Source: Pseudomonas fluorescens (GTDB taxonomy: Bacteria; Pseudomonadota; Gammaproteobacteria; Pseudomonadales; Pseudomonadaceae). Taken from it: a stretch of 64,000 nucleotides of DNA. The translations under genes and the position numbers were made by a program. The stretch is from NCBI RefSeq assembly GCF_000968015.1, contig NZ_LACH01000007.1, positions 48,663-112,662 of the forward strand. The letters run 5' to 3'. Positions 56,228-64,000 of the stretch are shown here, one piece after another; position 1 is the stretch's first letter, and the number at the start of each line of letters is the position of its first letter. A model generated the notes under the pieces. That model searched no databases. It was not told the origin of the DNA and saw only the letters and a program-made list of their open reading frames with translations.

Positions 56228-59200
56228 TTGAACAAGATGTTCACGAGCCTGATGCTCGATACCCTGCGCCAACGCGTCGATAGTGCAACTGAGTTGAAGA
56301 AGGCAAACTGGGCAGGTCAACAACTGTTGGCGGTGCTGAAGGCGATTCCTTCGTTCAAGGACATGGCGCGAAATCGATTGGTTGAAAAACTTCGGGAGTA
56401 CCACCCGGGTGTTGAACTCGATAAAGTTTTTGTGAATAGAGGCAGCTACGCGGCAAACCTTGAAAGTCGACCGGCAGGTTCGTTGCTGGAGGTCCACTTC
56501 GAATGCCTGTCACGTAATCTGTCTCCCAGCTACGTGATCGGTTCTGATGGTGTGTATAACCGCGCGAACACGACCGACAGCCAATTCAAAGTTCCTGGGC
56601 TGGATATCTATCAGGTTGAGCGCCTTCTTGAGAATGCCCGCCAAAATCTGAGCTGGAAGCATCGCAATAGTCTTGACCAGTATTGGAAGGCTGCGGCCAA
56701 TGAGCAAATCGATGGGAAGCCTTCATCTACCCATAAGGATGTTCTGCAGCAATCGATAGCAGAAACACTGATGGCAGAGCTTTCCTTGAGTGTTATCGGC
56801 GGGCGGCTGGAGTCTCATCAGGGCGAGCGACTTGCAGATCTCCTGCTGTCGGGTCATGGCGGCTCGCTGTATCAGGTGGTGATTAACAATGTGGGTGAAT
56901 TCCCTGTTCGGCTCCCATCAGGATTTGTCGTGGACATGTCCGGTTTGGGTAATTCTGAACTCACACTGGACAATGAACATTACACGTACGTGCTATATAC
57001 CTCTGATCGAGGGTTTGAGTTTTTCCTGAGCAGCAATGATGTGCATGCGGCTTTGAGTCGTCGTCTGTCGATATCCGGGAGCAGTATTACTTACCCGGGT
57101 TTGCAAGAGAGTGTCTTTCAGTATTGCGTCAGTTCGTGGGTCAAACACCAGAAAGATGAAGTGTCGAAGCTGTTGGAAAAAAACGATTACAACGTCGCGG
57201 GACTCTTCGCTTCTCTGGAGAGTAATCAGCAGTTTGGCGCACTTCGACACCATTGGCGGGTGAGCTTTGAAGCGTTGCAAGCCGCTATTAAACGCACTGA
57301 GTGGCCCAACTGGTTGAAGGTTGCACCTCCATCGGTACAGGAACGCCATTCGGAACTTGAATACTCGATGGTCAAGTACGAGTCTGACTTTAACGCCACA
57401 TTCAATGGGTATTTTTCTTTACGGGAGTATGCCCGACGGCAAGTTGCCCACTGGACCCGGAGTGCTCTAGGTATTGAATTGGACTCCGAGAGCATTCGGG
57501 TGCGCAGTGTCTATGAGTTCAAGGTCGGTGGACGGACTATCCGTCAAGAGGACAGCTACACCTTGACCGAATTTGTGACGGTTGGCTTGCATGATTCCGG
57601 TCGTCGCGCCCGGTTGGTGCTTGAGGGCGGCGAGGCCTTCGGGCTGACCATCGCGAAGCTCGAGAGCTGGTTGCAAAATATTGATGTGCGAGCAAACTTT
57701 GTCACTGCTCAGCCATCCAACCCGCCTCAGCCTTACCGCGAAGCATTGAACAATAAAATCTTCAGTCAGATGGAGTTTGCCTTATGGGTCGCTCACCATT
57801 CCGGCCGCTTCAGCAGCGAGGATTTCAATCTCGTCAATCGGGCATTGGCCGGCGACTCGGCGGTATTGATCAATGGTGTGAGTTTTGAGGATTCAACTCA
57901 ACCGTTGAAGGACGTGCTGGTGTTCCATGGACGCCAGGGGGCGCTGGGGCCGCAGCAGGTTTTTCTGAGAAACCCTCAGGGTCACTATGAGTTTCTGCGC
58001 TTCGGCAGCTTTTCTGAATGTGCAGATCAATTCAAACTCTGGATGAGCGGTGATCCTGTTTATGCTGCATCGCTGATTAACCCCAATGACCTTCCAGCCA
58101 TCGGTAAAAAGTTAGCGCAGGCGAGTGGGCTGCGCTGGGAGCGGGATAGAATACGTGTCGCTGCGGTGGTAATGAATCGCAGCCCGAATGAACCGCTTGC
58201 CGGCCTGGTGCAGGTGGATTACCGGTGGACGTTCGCAGAAATAAATGGGGTGGCGCCCCTGAATTATCGACGTGTCACGCAATCCCTGCGTCAGACATAC
58301 GCTCGGCTCAATACAGAGCTCAAGGCGCTGTATACGGTCGAGTTCCGCGACACCGGATTCCCATCCGTTGAGCTCTTCGCGCGCAACCTTATTAAACAGC
58401 GGGTAGAACAGGTACTTCGAGAACGAGGGAGCGCTGTCGATGTAGATCCGGATCTTGTTTATGTACAGATCAGTCCTCAGGAAAATATGACCCTTTCGCA
58501 ACTGATTATCAGTGAGCGAAGTTTTGAAGCCAACAACAGTCCGAAACCGGATCCTCGGGACTATCCGCGATTCTACTGGTCAACGGCTCACCCGCCACTG
58601 GACAATTTGTCGATCCGGGATATTTCCGGTTGGTCGAAAACACTCCGGGCGGGGGAGAAATATATTGAACTGTTAAAGTCTGATTATTTGTCGTCAAGTC
58701 ATCCGCTGTATGCGTTTAAGCGAGAGGTGAATTTTAAGAAGTTGCAGGGTGAGATGCATCAGGCGTTACGTGCTCAATATTTTGACGCTGGTTTGAATGT
58801 TGAGCAATTGAATAGCTTGGAACGCATCATTGTTGGATTGGGAACGCCTGAGGGGTACCGCCATTCGGAACCCGTTGTCAATACTGAAAGTGTTTACTAT
58901 TTTACGTTGAAGAGTACCCGTAAAGTTGAGGGTGTTTATATTTTCCGAGCCGTCACAAGCAAAGGTGTTGAAGACTTTATTTACACTCCGCATGCACCGG
59001 ATCATGTCGCATTTCGTAGTGTAAATAGCTTTGTAGGGGCTATTCGAGATCGCGCGGGGCCGTTCAGGGAGTACTACATCAAGCGGATAAGCTTTCTCGA
59101 TAAGAAGGTCATCAACGATTATTTCGATGAGCTTCAGGAGAAGCTTGATCAAGTAGCACCACCGAAGCCTCTTATCAATACTCGCGTCAGGGATTTGGGA

Positions 59201-59665
59201 ATGTCCTACGGAATTCACATCCGGCGGGTTATCGAGGACGTGGACGCCCAAACTACCAGCCTTGCCGAAATTATCGGAGGTCTGGTTTACGAAAACCTGA
59301 AGCTGGCGGCCACTGTTATCAGTATCGTCATTCCTCCCGTTGGCCTCGCGGTAACGGCGATCGAGGTCGCTAAAAACATCTACGACGGCATCAAGGCTCA
59401 ATACTACGGTGACTCCGAGACCGCGTTTACCCATTTCAAGGATGCCCTGATTGGGCTAGTCGGTCTGGCTAAGGTGGGGCAGGGAGTCGAAAGCGTGACC
59501 AAGGCGCAGAAGACGCTCATTCAACTGGTGGGTGATGCCAATACCGTGGTGGGGCTGATGTCCACGGCACTGGGTCAGAAACTCGGTCATGAACGTCTGC
59601 TTGAGATCGTTCAGCAAGTGCTCGATGAACCTGACGCCAGCACCAGCAAAACCACAGTGATTTGA
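56228..59665 (+). CDS. Large toxin-like protein of the DUF6543 (dermonecrotic-toxin-domain) type
   Basis: Protein of 1145 residues. The TTG start at 56228 is favoured: AAGGAAG lies 6 bp before it, whereas the next ATG (56237) is 15 bp away. It has no signal peptide. The body is a mixed alpha/beta sequence without recognised catalytic motifs; near the C-terminus (about 1012-1090) a hydrophobic stretch (VISIVIPPVGLAVTAIEVA) resembles the membrane-insertion segment in the DUF6543/Mcf-like toxins of Pseudomonas. The family assignment is from overall look only. The 145 bp upstream are AT-rich, suggesting transfer. No immunity gene is apparent; the next gene is hmgR on the other strand. Confidence 0.6.
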   Translation: MNKMFTSLMLDTLRQRVDSATELKKANWAGQQLLAVLKAIPSFKDMARNRLVEKLREYHPGVELDKVFVNRGSYAANLESRPAGSLLEVHFECLSRNLSPSYVIGSDGVYNRANTTDSQFKVPGLDIYQVERLLENARQNLSWKHRNSLDQYWKAAANEQIDGKPSSTHKDVLQQSIAETLMAELSLSVIGGRLESHQGERLADLLLSGHGGSLYQVVINNVGEFPVRLPSGFVVDMSGLGNSELTLDNEHYTYVLYTSDRGFEFFLSSNDVHAALSRRLSISGSSITYPGLQESVFQYCVSSWVKHQKDEVSKLLEKNDYNVAGLFASLESNQQFGALRHHWRVSFEALQAAIKRTEWPNWLKVAPPSVQERHSELEYSMVKYESDFNATFNGYFSLREYARRQVAHWTRSALGIELDSESIRVRSVYEFKVGGRTIRQEDSYTLTEFVTVGLHDSGRRARLVLEGGEAFGLTIAKLESWLQNIDVRANFVTAQPSNPPQPYREALNNKIFSQMEFALWVAHHSGRFSSEDFNLVNRALAGDSAVLINGVSFEDSTQPLKDVLVFHGRQGALGPQQVFLRNPQGHYEFLRFGSFSECADQFKLWMSGDPVYAASLINPNDLPAIGKKLAQASGLRWERDRIRVAAVVMNRSPNEPLAGLVQVDYRWTFAEINGVAPLNYRRVTQSLRQTYARLNTELKALYTVEFRDTGFPSVELFARNLIKQRVEQVLRERGSAVDVDPDLVYVQISPQENMTLSQLIISERSFEANNSPKPDPRDYPRFYWSTAHPPLDNLSIRDISGWSKTLRAGEKYIELLKSDYLSSSHPLYAFKREVNFKKLQGEMHQALRAQYFDAGLNVEQLNSLERIIVGLGTPEGYRHSEPVVNTESVYYFTLKSTRKVEGVYIFRAVTSKGVEDFIYTPHAPDHVAFRSVNSFVGAIRDRAGPFREYYIKRISFLDKKVINDYFDELQEKLDQVAPPKPLINTRVRDLGMSYGIHIRRVIEDVDAQTTSLAEIIGGLVYENLKLAATVISIVIPPVGLAVTAIEVAKNIYDGIKAQYYGDSETAFTHFKDALIGLVGLAKVGQGVESVTKAQKTLIQLVGDANTVVGLMSTALGQKLGHERLLEIVQQVLDEPDASTSKTTVI

Positions 59666-59704
59666 TGGTCGAATAACGTTCGGCTGGACACCATCAACTG
59701 AGGG

Positions 59705-60496
59705 TCAACTCGAGCGGGTCGATTCAAACCCCATCCGCCAACTCACGGCCCGCGTCGCCGCCAGCAACCGCTGCGCCGCCGGGCCGTTTTCGTCGGCGTG
59801 AAACAACGACGCCGGGCCGACAATGGTCATCACCGCCGCAACATTCCCCACAGCATTGAATACCGGCGCCGACAACGCATCGACCCCCGGCATCAGCAAA
59901 CCATGCACATGATGCAGACCGCGTTCGCGGATCTGTTCGCACAACGCCTTATAGGCCTGATCATCCGCCAGCGCATGGGTCAAACCGCTCTGCAGTTCCT
60001 GCTCACGCAAGTCCACGGTCTCACGCTTCGGCAGATAGGCGCCAAACACCAGCCCCGTGGACGAACTGAGCAACGGCAACACCGAGCCCAATTGCGTCAC
60101 CACCGTCACCGCGCGCACCGCCGGTTCGATATGCACCACGGTCGCGCCCTGATTGCCCCACACCGCCAGAAAGCAGGTTTCGTTCAGTTCATCGCGCAAC
60201 TCGGCCAAGGGCAGGGCGCCGACTTTCAGCACGTCCATACTGTTGAGTGCGGCGAGACCGACGCGCAAGGCTTCGCGGCCCAGGCCGTAATGATTGGTGG
60301 CAGCATTCTGTTCGGCAAAACCGCTGGCAATCAGCGCCTGCAAATAGCGGTGAACCTTGCTCGCCGGCATCTGCACGTGTTCGGCCAGGCGCGACAGCGA
60401 AGTTGATGGCGACAACTCGGCCAGGGCCTTGAGGATGTCGGTGCCGACCTCGGCCGAGCGGACTTTCTGTTTATCGTTGCTGCGCGGCGTTTCCAT
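59705..60496 (-). CDS. hmgR: IclR-family repressor of the homogentisate operon
   Basis: Repressor of 263 residues with an N-terminal IclR winged helix (STSLSRLAEHVQMPASKVHRYLQAL) and a C-terminal effector domain. In P. putida HmgR is released by homogentisate (family knowledge). It is divergent from hmgA, and the palindromic operator lies between the two genes. Confidence 0.9.
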   Translation of the reverse strand: METPRSNDKQKVRSAEVGTDILKALAELSPSTSLSRLAEHVQMPASKVHRYLQALIASGFAEQNAATNHYGLGREALRVGLAALNSMDVLKVGALPLAELRDELNETCFLAVWGNQGATVVHIEPAVRAVTVVTQLGSVLPLLSSSTGLVFGAYLPKRETVDLREQELQSGLTHALADDQAYKALCEQIRERGLHHVHGLLMPGVDALSAPVFNAVGNVAAVMTIVGPASLFHADENGPAAQRLLAATRAVSWRMGFESTRSS

Positions 60497-60558
60497 GGAG
60501 GCGGTCTGATCCCGGGACGAATGGGCGTCTTTATAGCTTGACGGTCAATACCAATCAA

Positions 60559-60584
60559 ATTACGTTAAGCGTAATCGAATTACG
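60559..60584. promoter_or_regulatory. HmgR operator
   Basis: ATTACG-TTAAG-CGTAAT is a perfect 17-bp palindrome (60559-60575), followed by a third ATTACG half-site at 60579-60584. It sits in the hmgR-hmgA divergent region 80-100 bp before hmgA. Confidence 0.75.
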
Positions 60585-60661
60585 ATAAAAATAACCAAGG
60601 CGTGCCGAGACCTCTTCAACGGAGCGACAGGCCATTGCCTACTCCCTGTTCAGGAGGCTCC

Positions 60662-61966
60662 ATGAACCTCGATTCAACGGCGCCAGCGCTGGCTTATCAG
60701 TCCGGCTTCGGCAACGAATTCAGCAGCGAAGCGTTACCCGGCGCACTGCCCGTCGGCCAGAATTCCCCGCAAAAAGCGCCTTACGGTCTCTACACCGAAC
60801 TGTTCTCCGGCACGGCATTCACCATGCCTCGCAGCGAAGCGCGGCGCACCTGGATGTACCGCATTCAGCCGTCGGCCAATCACCCGGCGTTCGTCAAACT
60901 GGATCGGCAACTGGCCGGCGGCCCGTTGGGTGAAGTGACCCCCAACCGTTTGCGCTGGAACCCGTTGGACATCCCGACCGAGCCAACCGATTTCATCGAC
61001 GGGCTGGTGAGCATGGCCGCCAACTCGGGCGCGGAAAAACCGGCCGGGATCAGCATCTATAGCTACCGCGCCAACCGCTCCATGGAGCGCGTGTTTTTCA
61101 ACGCTGACGGCGAACTGTTGCTGGTGCCTGAGCTGGGACGCCTGCGCATCGCCACCGAACTCGGCGTGCTGGAACTGGAACCACTGGAAATCGCCGTGCT
61201 GCCACGCGGTCTGAAATTTCGCGTCGAACTGCTCGACCCGCAAGCTCGCGGCTACATTGCCGAGAACCACGGCGCTCCGCTGCGTCTGCCGGATCTGGGG
61301 CCGATCGGCAGCAACGGTCTGGCCAACGCGCGGGACTTCCTGACGCCGGTCGCGCATTACGAAAACCTCAAGCAACCGACCACGCTGGTGCAGAAATTCC
61401 TCGGCCAGTTGTGGGGCTGTGAGCTCGATCATTCGCCGCTGAACGTGGTCGCCTGGCACGGCAATAACGTGCCGTACAAATATGACCTGCGTCGCTTCAA
61501 CACCATTGGCACGGTCAGCTTCGATCATCCGGATCCGTCGATCTTCACTGTCCTGACGTCGCCAACCAGCGTCCACGGTCTGGCCAATCTCGACTTCGTG
61601 ATCTTCCCGCCACGCTGGATGGTCGCCGAGAACACCTTCCGTCCACCGTGGTTCCACCGCAACCTGATGAACGAATTCATGGGCCTGATCAAAGGCGAGT
61701 ACGACGCCAAGGCCGAAGGCTTCGTGCCCGGCGGTGCGTCCTTGCACAGTTGCATGAGCGCCCACGGCCCGGACGGTGAAACCTGCACCAAGGCGATCAA
61801 CGCCGAACTCGCGCCAGCGAAAATCGACAACACCATGGCCTTCATGTTCGAGACCAGCCAGGTGCTGCGCCCGAGCCGTTTCGCACTGGATTGCCCGCAA
61901 CTGCAAAACAACTACGATGCCTGCTGGGCCACGCTGCCCGCCACTTTCGACCCGACCCGGAGATAA
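60662..61966 (+). CDS. hmgA: Homogentisate 1,2-dioxygenase
   Basis: Fe(II) enzyme opening the ring of homogentisate to maleylacetoacetate. It has 434 residues from the ATG at 60662, preceded by [23 protein letters not shown] near the N-terminus and the metal region [18 protein letters not shown] are typical. First gene of hmgA-fahA-maiA, with 3 bp to fahA. Confidence 0.97.
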   Translation: MNLDSTAPALAYQSGFGNEFSSEALPGALPVGQNSPQKAPYGLYTELFSGTAFTMPRSEARRTWMYRIQPSANHPAFVKLDRQLAGGPLGEVTPNRLRWNPLDIPTEPTDFIDGLVSMAANSGAEKPAGISIYSYRANRSMERVFFNADGELLLVPELGRLRIATELGVLELEPLEIAVLPRGLKFRVELLDPQARGYIAENHGAPLRLPDLGPIGSNGLANARDFLTPVAHYENLKQPTTLVQKFLGQLWGCELDHSPLNVVAWHGNNVPYKYDLRRFNTIGTVSFDHPDPSIFTVLTSPTSVHGLANLDFVIFPPRWMVAENTFRPPWFHRNLMNEFMGLIKGEYDAKAEGFVPGGASLHSCMSAHGPDGETCTKAINAELAPAKIDNTMAFMFETSQVLRPSRFALDCPQLQNNYDACWATLPATFDPTRR

Positions 61967-61969
61967 CCC

Positions 61970-63274
61970 ATGACTCAGACTTCCATCACTCGTAGCTGGG
62001 TTGCCTCCGCCAACGGCCATGCTGATTTCCCATTGCAGAACCTGCCGCTGGGCGTGTTCAGCGTGAAGGGTTCGGCACCGCGCAGTGGCGTGGCCATTGG
62101 CGAACATATCTTTGACCTGGAAGCTGCACTGGACGCCGGGCTGTTCGATGGCGCCGCAAAAACTGCAGTCGAAGCCACCCGTGGCGGCCAGTTGAATGCG
62201 TTCTTCGAACTGGGTCGTGACGCTCGCGTTGCCCTGCGCGAACGCCTGCTGGAACTGTTCAAGGAAGGCAGCACCCTGCATGGCAAGATTGAAGCCCAAG
62301 GCGCAAAACTGCTGCCACTGGCGGCAAATTGCGAGATGCACCTGCCGGCGAAAATCAACGACTACACCGACTTCTACGTCGGCATCGAGCACGCGCAGAA
62401 CGTCGGCAAACTGTTCCGTCCGGACAACCCATTGCTGCCGAACTACAAGTACGTGCCGATCGGCTACCACGGCCGCGCCTCGACCATTCGCCCGTCGGGC
62501 ACCGATGTTCGCCGTCCGAAAGGCCAGACCTTGCCAGCCGGCCAGACCGAGCCGACGTTTGGTCCGTGCGCACGTCTGGACTATGAGCTGGAGCTGGGCA
62601 TCTGGATCGGCCAGGGCAATGAGATGGGCGACTCGATCGCCATCGGTGACGCCGCCGATCACATCGCCGGTTTCTGCCTGCTTAACGACTGGTCGGCGCG
62701 CGACATCCAGGCCTGGGAATACCAGCCGCTGGGACCCTTCCTGTCGAAGAGTTTCATCACCAGCATCTCGCCTTGGGTCGTGACGGCCGAAGCACTGGAG
62801 CCGTTCCGTCGTGCTCAACCGGCACGTCCGGAAGGCGATCCGCAGCCGCTGCCGTACCTGTTCGACAAGCGCGATCAGGCCGCTGGCGCCTTCGACATCG
62901 AACTGGAAGTGCTGCTGCTCACCGAAGGCCTGCGCGAGCAAAAACTGCCGGCGCATCGCCTGACCCTCAGCAACACCCAACACATGTACTGGACCGTGGC
63001 GCAAATGGTCGCGCACCACAGCGTCAACGGCTGCCAGTTGCAGGCCGGTGACCTGTTCGGTTCGGGCACGTTGTCGGGGCCTGAGAACGGTCAGTTCGGC
63101 AGCCTGCTGGAAATCACCGAGGGCGGTAAAAAGCCTATCGAGCTCGCGTCCGGCGAGGTGCGTAAATTCCTTGAGGACGGCGACGAAATCATCCTGCGCG
63201 CCCGTTGCAATCGCGAGGGTTTTGCCTCCATCGGTTTCGGCGAATGCCGCGGCAAAGTGCTGCCGGCGCGCTAA
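61970..63274 (+). CDS. fahA: Fumarylacetoacetase
   Basis: Last step of tyrosine degradation: hydrolyses fumarylacetoacetate to fumarate and acetoacetate. It has 434 residues. The catalytic/metal motifs are DYTDFYVGIEHAQNVG, PIGYHGRASTI and LDYELELGIWIG. In P. putida the name hmgB is used. It lies between hmgA and maiA. Confidence 0.96.
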   Translation: MTQTSITRSWVASANGHADFPLQNLPLGVFSVKGSAPRSGVAIGEHIFDLEAALDAGLFDGAAKTAVEATRGGQLNAFFELGRDARVALRERLLELFKEGSTLHGKIEAQGAKLLPLAANCEMHLPAKINDYTDFYVGIEHAQNVGKLFRPDNPLLPNYKYVPIGYHGRASTIRPSGTDVRRPKGQTLPAGQTEPTFGPCARLDYELELGIWIGQGNEMGDSIAIGDAADHIAGFCLLNDWSARDIQAWEYQPLGPFLSKSFITSISPWVVTAEALEPFRRAQPARPEGDPQPLPYLFDKRDQAAGAFDIELEVLLLTEGLREQKLPAHRLTLSNTQHMYWTVAQMVAHHSVNGCQLQAGDLFGSGTLSGPENGQFGSLLEITEGGKKPIELASGEVRKFLEDGDEIILRARCNREGFASIGFGECRGKVLPAR

Positions 63275-63286
63275 GAGGATCGGGTC

Positions 63287-63922
63287 ATGGAACTCTATAC
63301 CTACTACCGTTCGACTTCGTCCTTTCGGGTGCGTATCGCGTTGGCGCTCAAGGGGCTGGATTACCAGGCGCTGCCGATCAACTTGATCGCGCCGCCAGGT
63401 GGCGAACATCGACAGCCGCCGTATCTCGCCATCAATCCGCAAGGCCGGGTGCCGGCCTTGCGCACCGACAAAGGTGAGCTGTTGATCCAGTCGCCGGCGA
63501 TCATTGAATACCTGGAGGAACGTTATCCACAGGTGCCGCTGCTCTCCAAAGACCTCGCCGCTCGCGCCCATGAACGTGGTGTGGCGGCGGTGATTGGTTG
63601 CGACGTGCATCCGCTGCACAACGTCAGCGTGCTCAACAAGTTGCGGCAGTTGGGGCACGATGAACCGCAAGTGGTGGAGTGGATCGGGCACTGGATCAGC
63701 CAAGGGTTGGCGACGGTGGAGCAGTTGATCGGCGATGACGGGTTTTGCTTCGGCGATCATCCGGGGCTGGCGGACGTCTACCTGATCCCTCAACTTTATG
63801 CCGCCGAGCGTTTCAACATTTCGCTTGAGGCGTATCCACGGATTCGTCGAGTGGCGGTACTGGCGGCGACGCATCCGGCGTTCATCAAGGCGCATCCGGC
63901 GAATCAGCCAGATACCCCTTAA
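63287..63922 (+). CDS. maiA: Maleylacetoacetate isomerase
   Basis: Zeta-class glutathione transferase isomerising maleylacetoacetate to fumarylacetoacetate. It has 211 residues. The N-terminal motif is STSSFRVRIAL in place of the SSCxWRVRIAL of eukaryotic zeta enzymes, as is usual in bacteria. INPQGRVPAL and the helical C-terminal domain follow. Also called hmgC. Last gene of the operon, 12 bp after fahA. Confidence 0.95.
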   Translation: MELYTYYRSTSSFRVRIALALKGLDYQALPINLIAPPGGEHRQPPYLAINPQGRVPALRTDKGELLIQSPAIIEYLEERYPQVPLLSKDLAARAHERGVAAVIGCDVHPLHNVSVLNKLRQLGHDEPQVVEWIGHWISQGLATVEQLIGDDGFCFGDHPGLADVYLIPQLYAAERFNISLEAYPRIRRVAVLAATHPAFIKAHPANQPDTP

Positions 63923-63929
63923 AAACATC

Positions 63930-64000
63930 AGATCAAAAGATCGCAGCCTCGTTTCACTCGACAGCTCCTACGCAGCTCCTACACAGCTCCTACACAGCTC
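63930..64000. repeat. REP-type repeat, family A, with an 11-bp tandem repeat, cut by the window end
   Basis: The left arm GATCGCAGCCTCGTTTCACT.. is present, then CAGCTCCTAC(G/A) is repeated three times plus a partial fourth unit (63962-64000). The second arm lies beyond the edge. Confidence 0.75.

Noticed and set aside
60734..63928. Minus-strand open frame of more than 1000 codons
   Set aside because: It is antisense to the hmgA-fahA-maiA operon, shows no family motifs, and has the low-complexity composition of a shadow frame.

Overview
The window is a piece of a Pseudomonas chromosome, most likely from the P. fluorescens group. The evidence is gene order and content: ptsO-rapZ-ptsN-hpf-rpoN-lptBAC-kdsCD-mlaFEDCB-ibaG-murA-hisGDC-algW-cysD-cysNC is the conserved Pseudomonas order. 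Two families of REP-type inverted repeats typical of fluorescent pseudomonads sit between genes. Coding is dense, GC-rich and in short operons. No rRNA, tRNA, CRISPR array or insertion sequence was seen.

Region by region. 1-16 kb is core: the end of a ZIP metal transporter; a leftward block for nitrogen-PTS signalling, ribosome hibernation, sigma-54 and LPS export/Kdo synthesis; and a rightward block for phospholipid trafficking (Mla), BolA-like IbaG, MurA and histidine synthesis. A 144-bp nested palindromic element lies between murA and hisG. 16-19 kb is an accessory pair (TonB receptor plus DUF4198 protein) with a 44-bp palindrome over the receptor start codon. 19-34 kb is core again: AlgW protease, NIF3-like protein, sulfate activation (CysD, CysNC), an acyltransferase, Pta, an SlyD-like isomerase, glutathione peroxidase, an Old Yellow Enzyme, a glycosyltransferase, CysZ and TrxB. 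35-41 kb holds a leftward pterin operon (monooxygenase-like membrane protein, folM, folE, folX, DUF1244, HopJ). Divergent from it are a MerR/LitR-type regulator, a PilZ-domain protein, a short LOV blue-light receptor and a flavodoxin. I consider this putative light-response module the most interesting system here. 41-46 kb has a LysR regulator, lrgAB, and three catabolic-looking enzymes. 46-60 kb is accessory: an AmpDh3-like amidase, an S-type pyocin-like bacteriocin with a coupled small immunity candidate, a DUF1302/DUF1329 envelope pair, a MalT-like LuxR regulator and a 1145-residue DUF6543-like toxin-type protein. 59.7-63.9 kb is the homogentisate operon (hmgR divergent from hmgA-fahA-maiA) with a clear palindromic operator.

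How parts work together. The folM-folE-folX products point to tetrahydromonapterin, the cofactor of phenylalanine hydroxylase in Pseudomonas; hmgA/fahA/maiA degrade the homogentisate formed from tyrosine further on. LOV and LitR-type proteins next to the pterin genes suggest that pterin synthesis may be light-controlled. CysZ, CysD and CysNC take up and activate sulfate. LptABC, KdsC/KdsD, MlaB-F, MurA and AlgW form a cell-envelope theme in the first 20 kb. All functions are inferred from sequence by eye; no database search was run.
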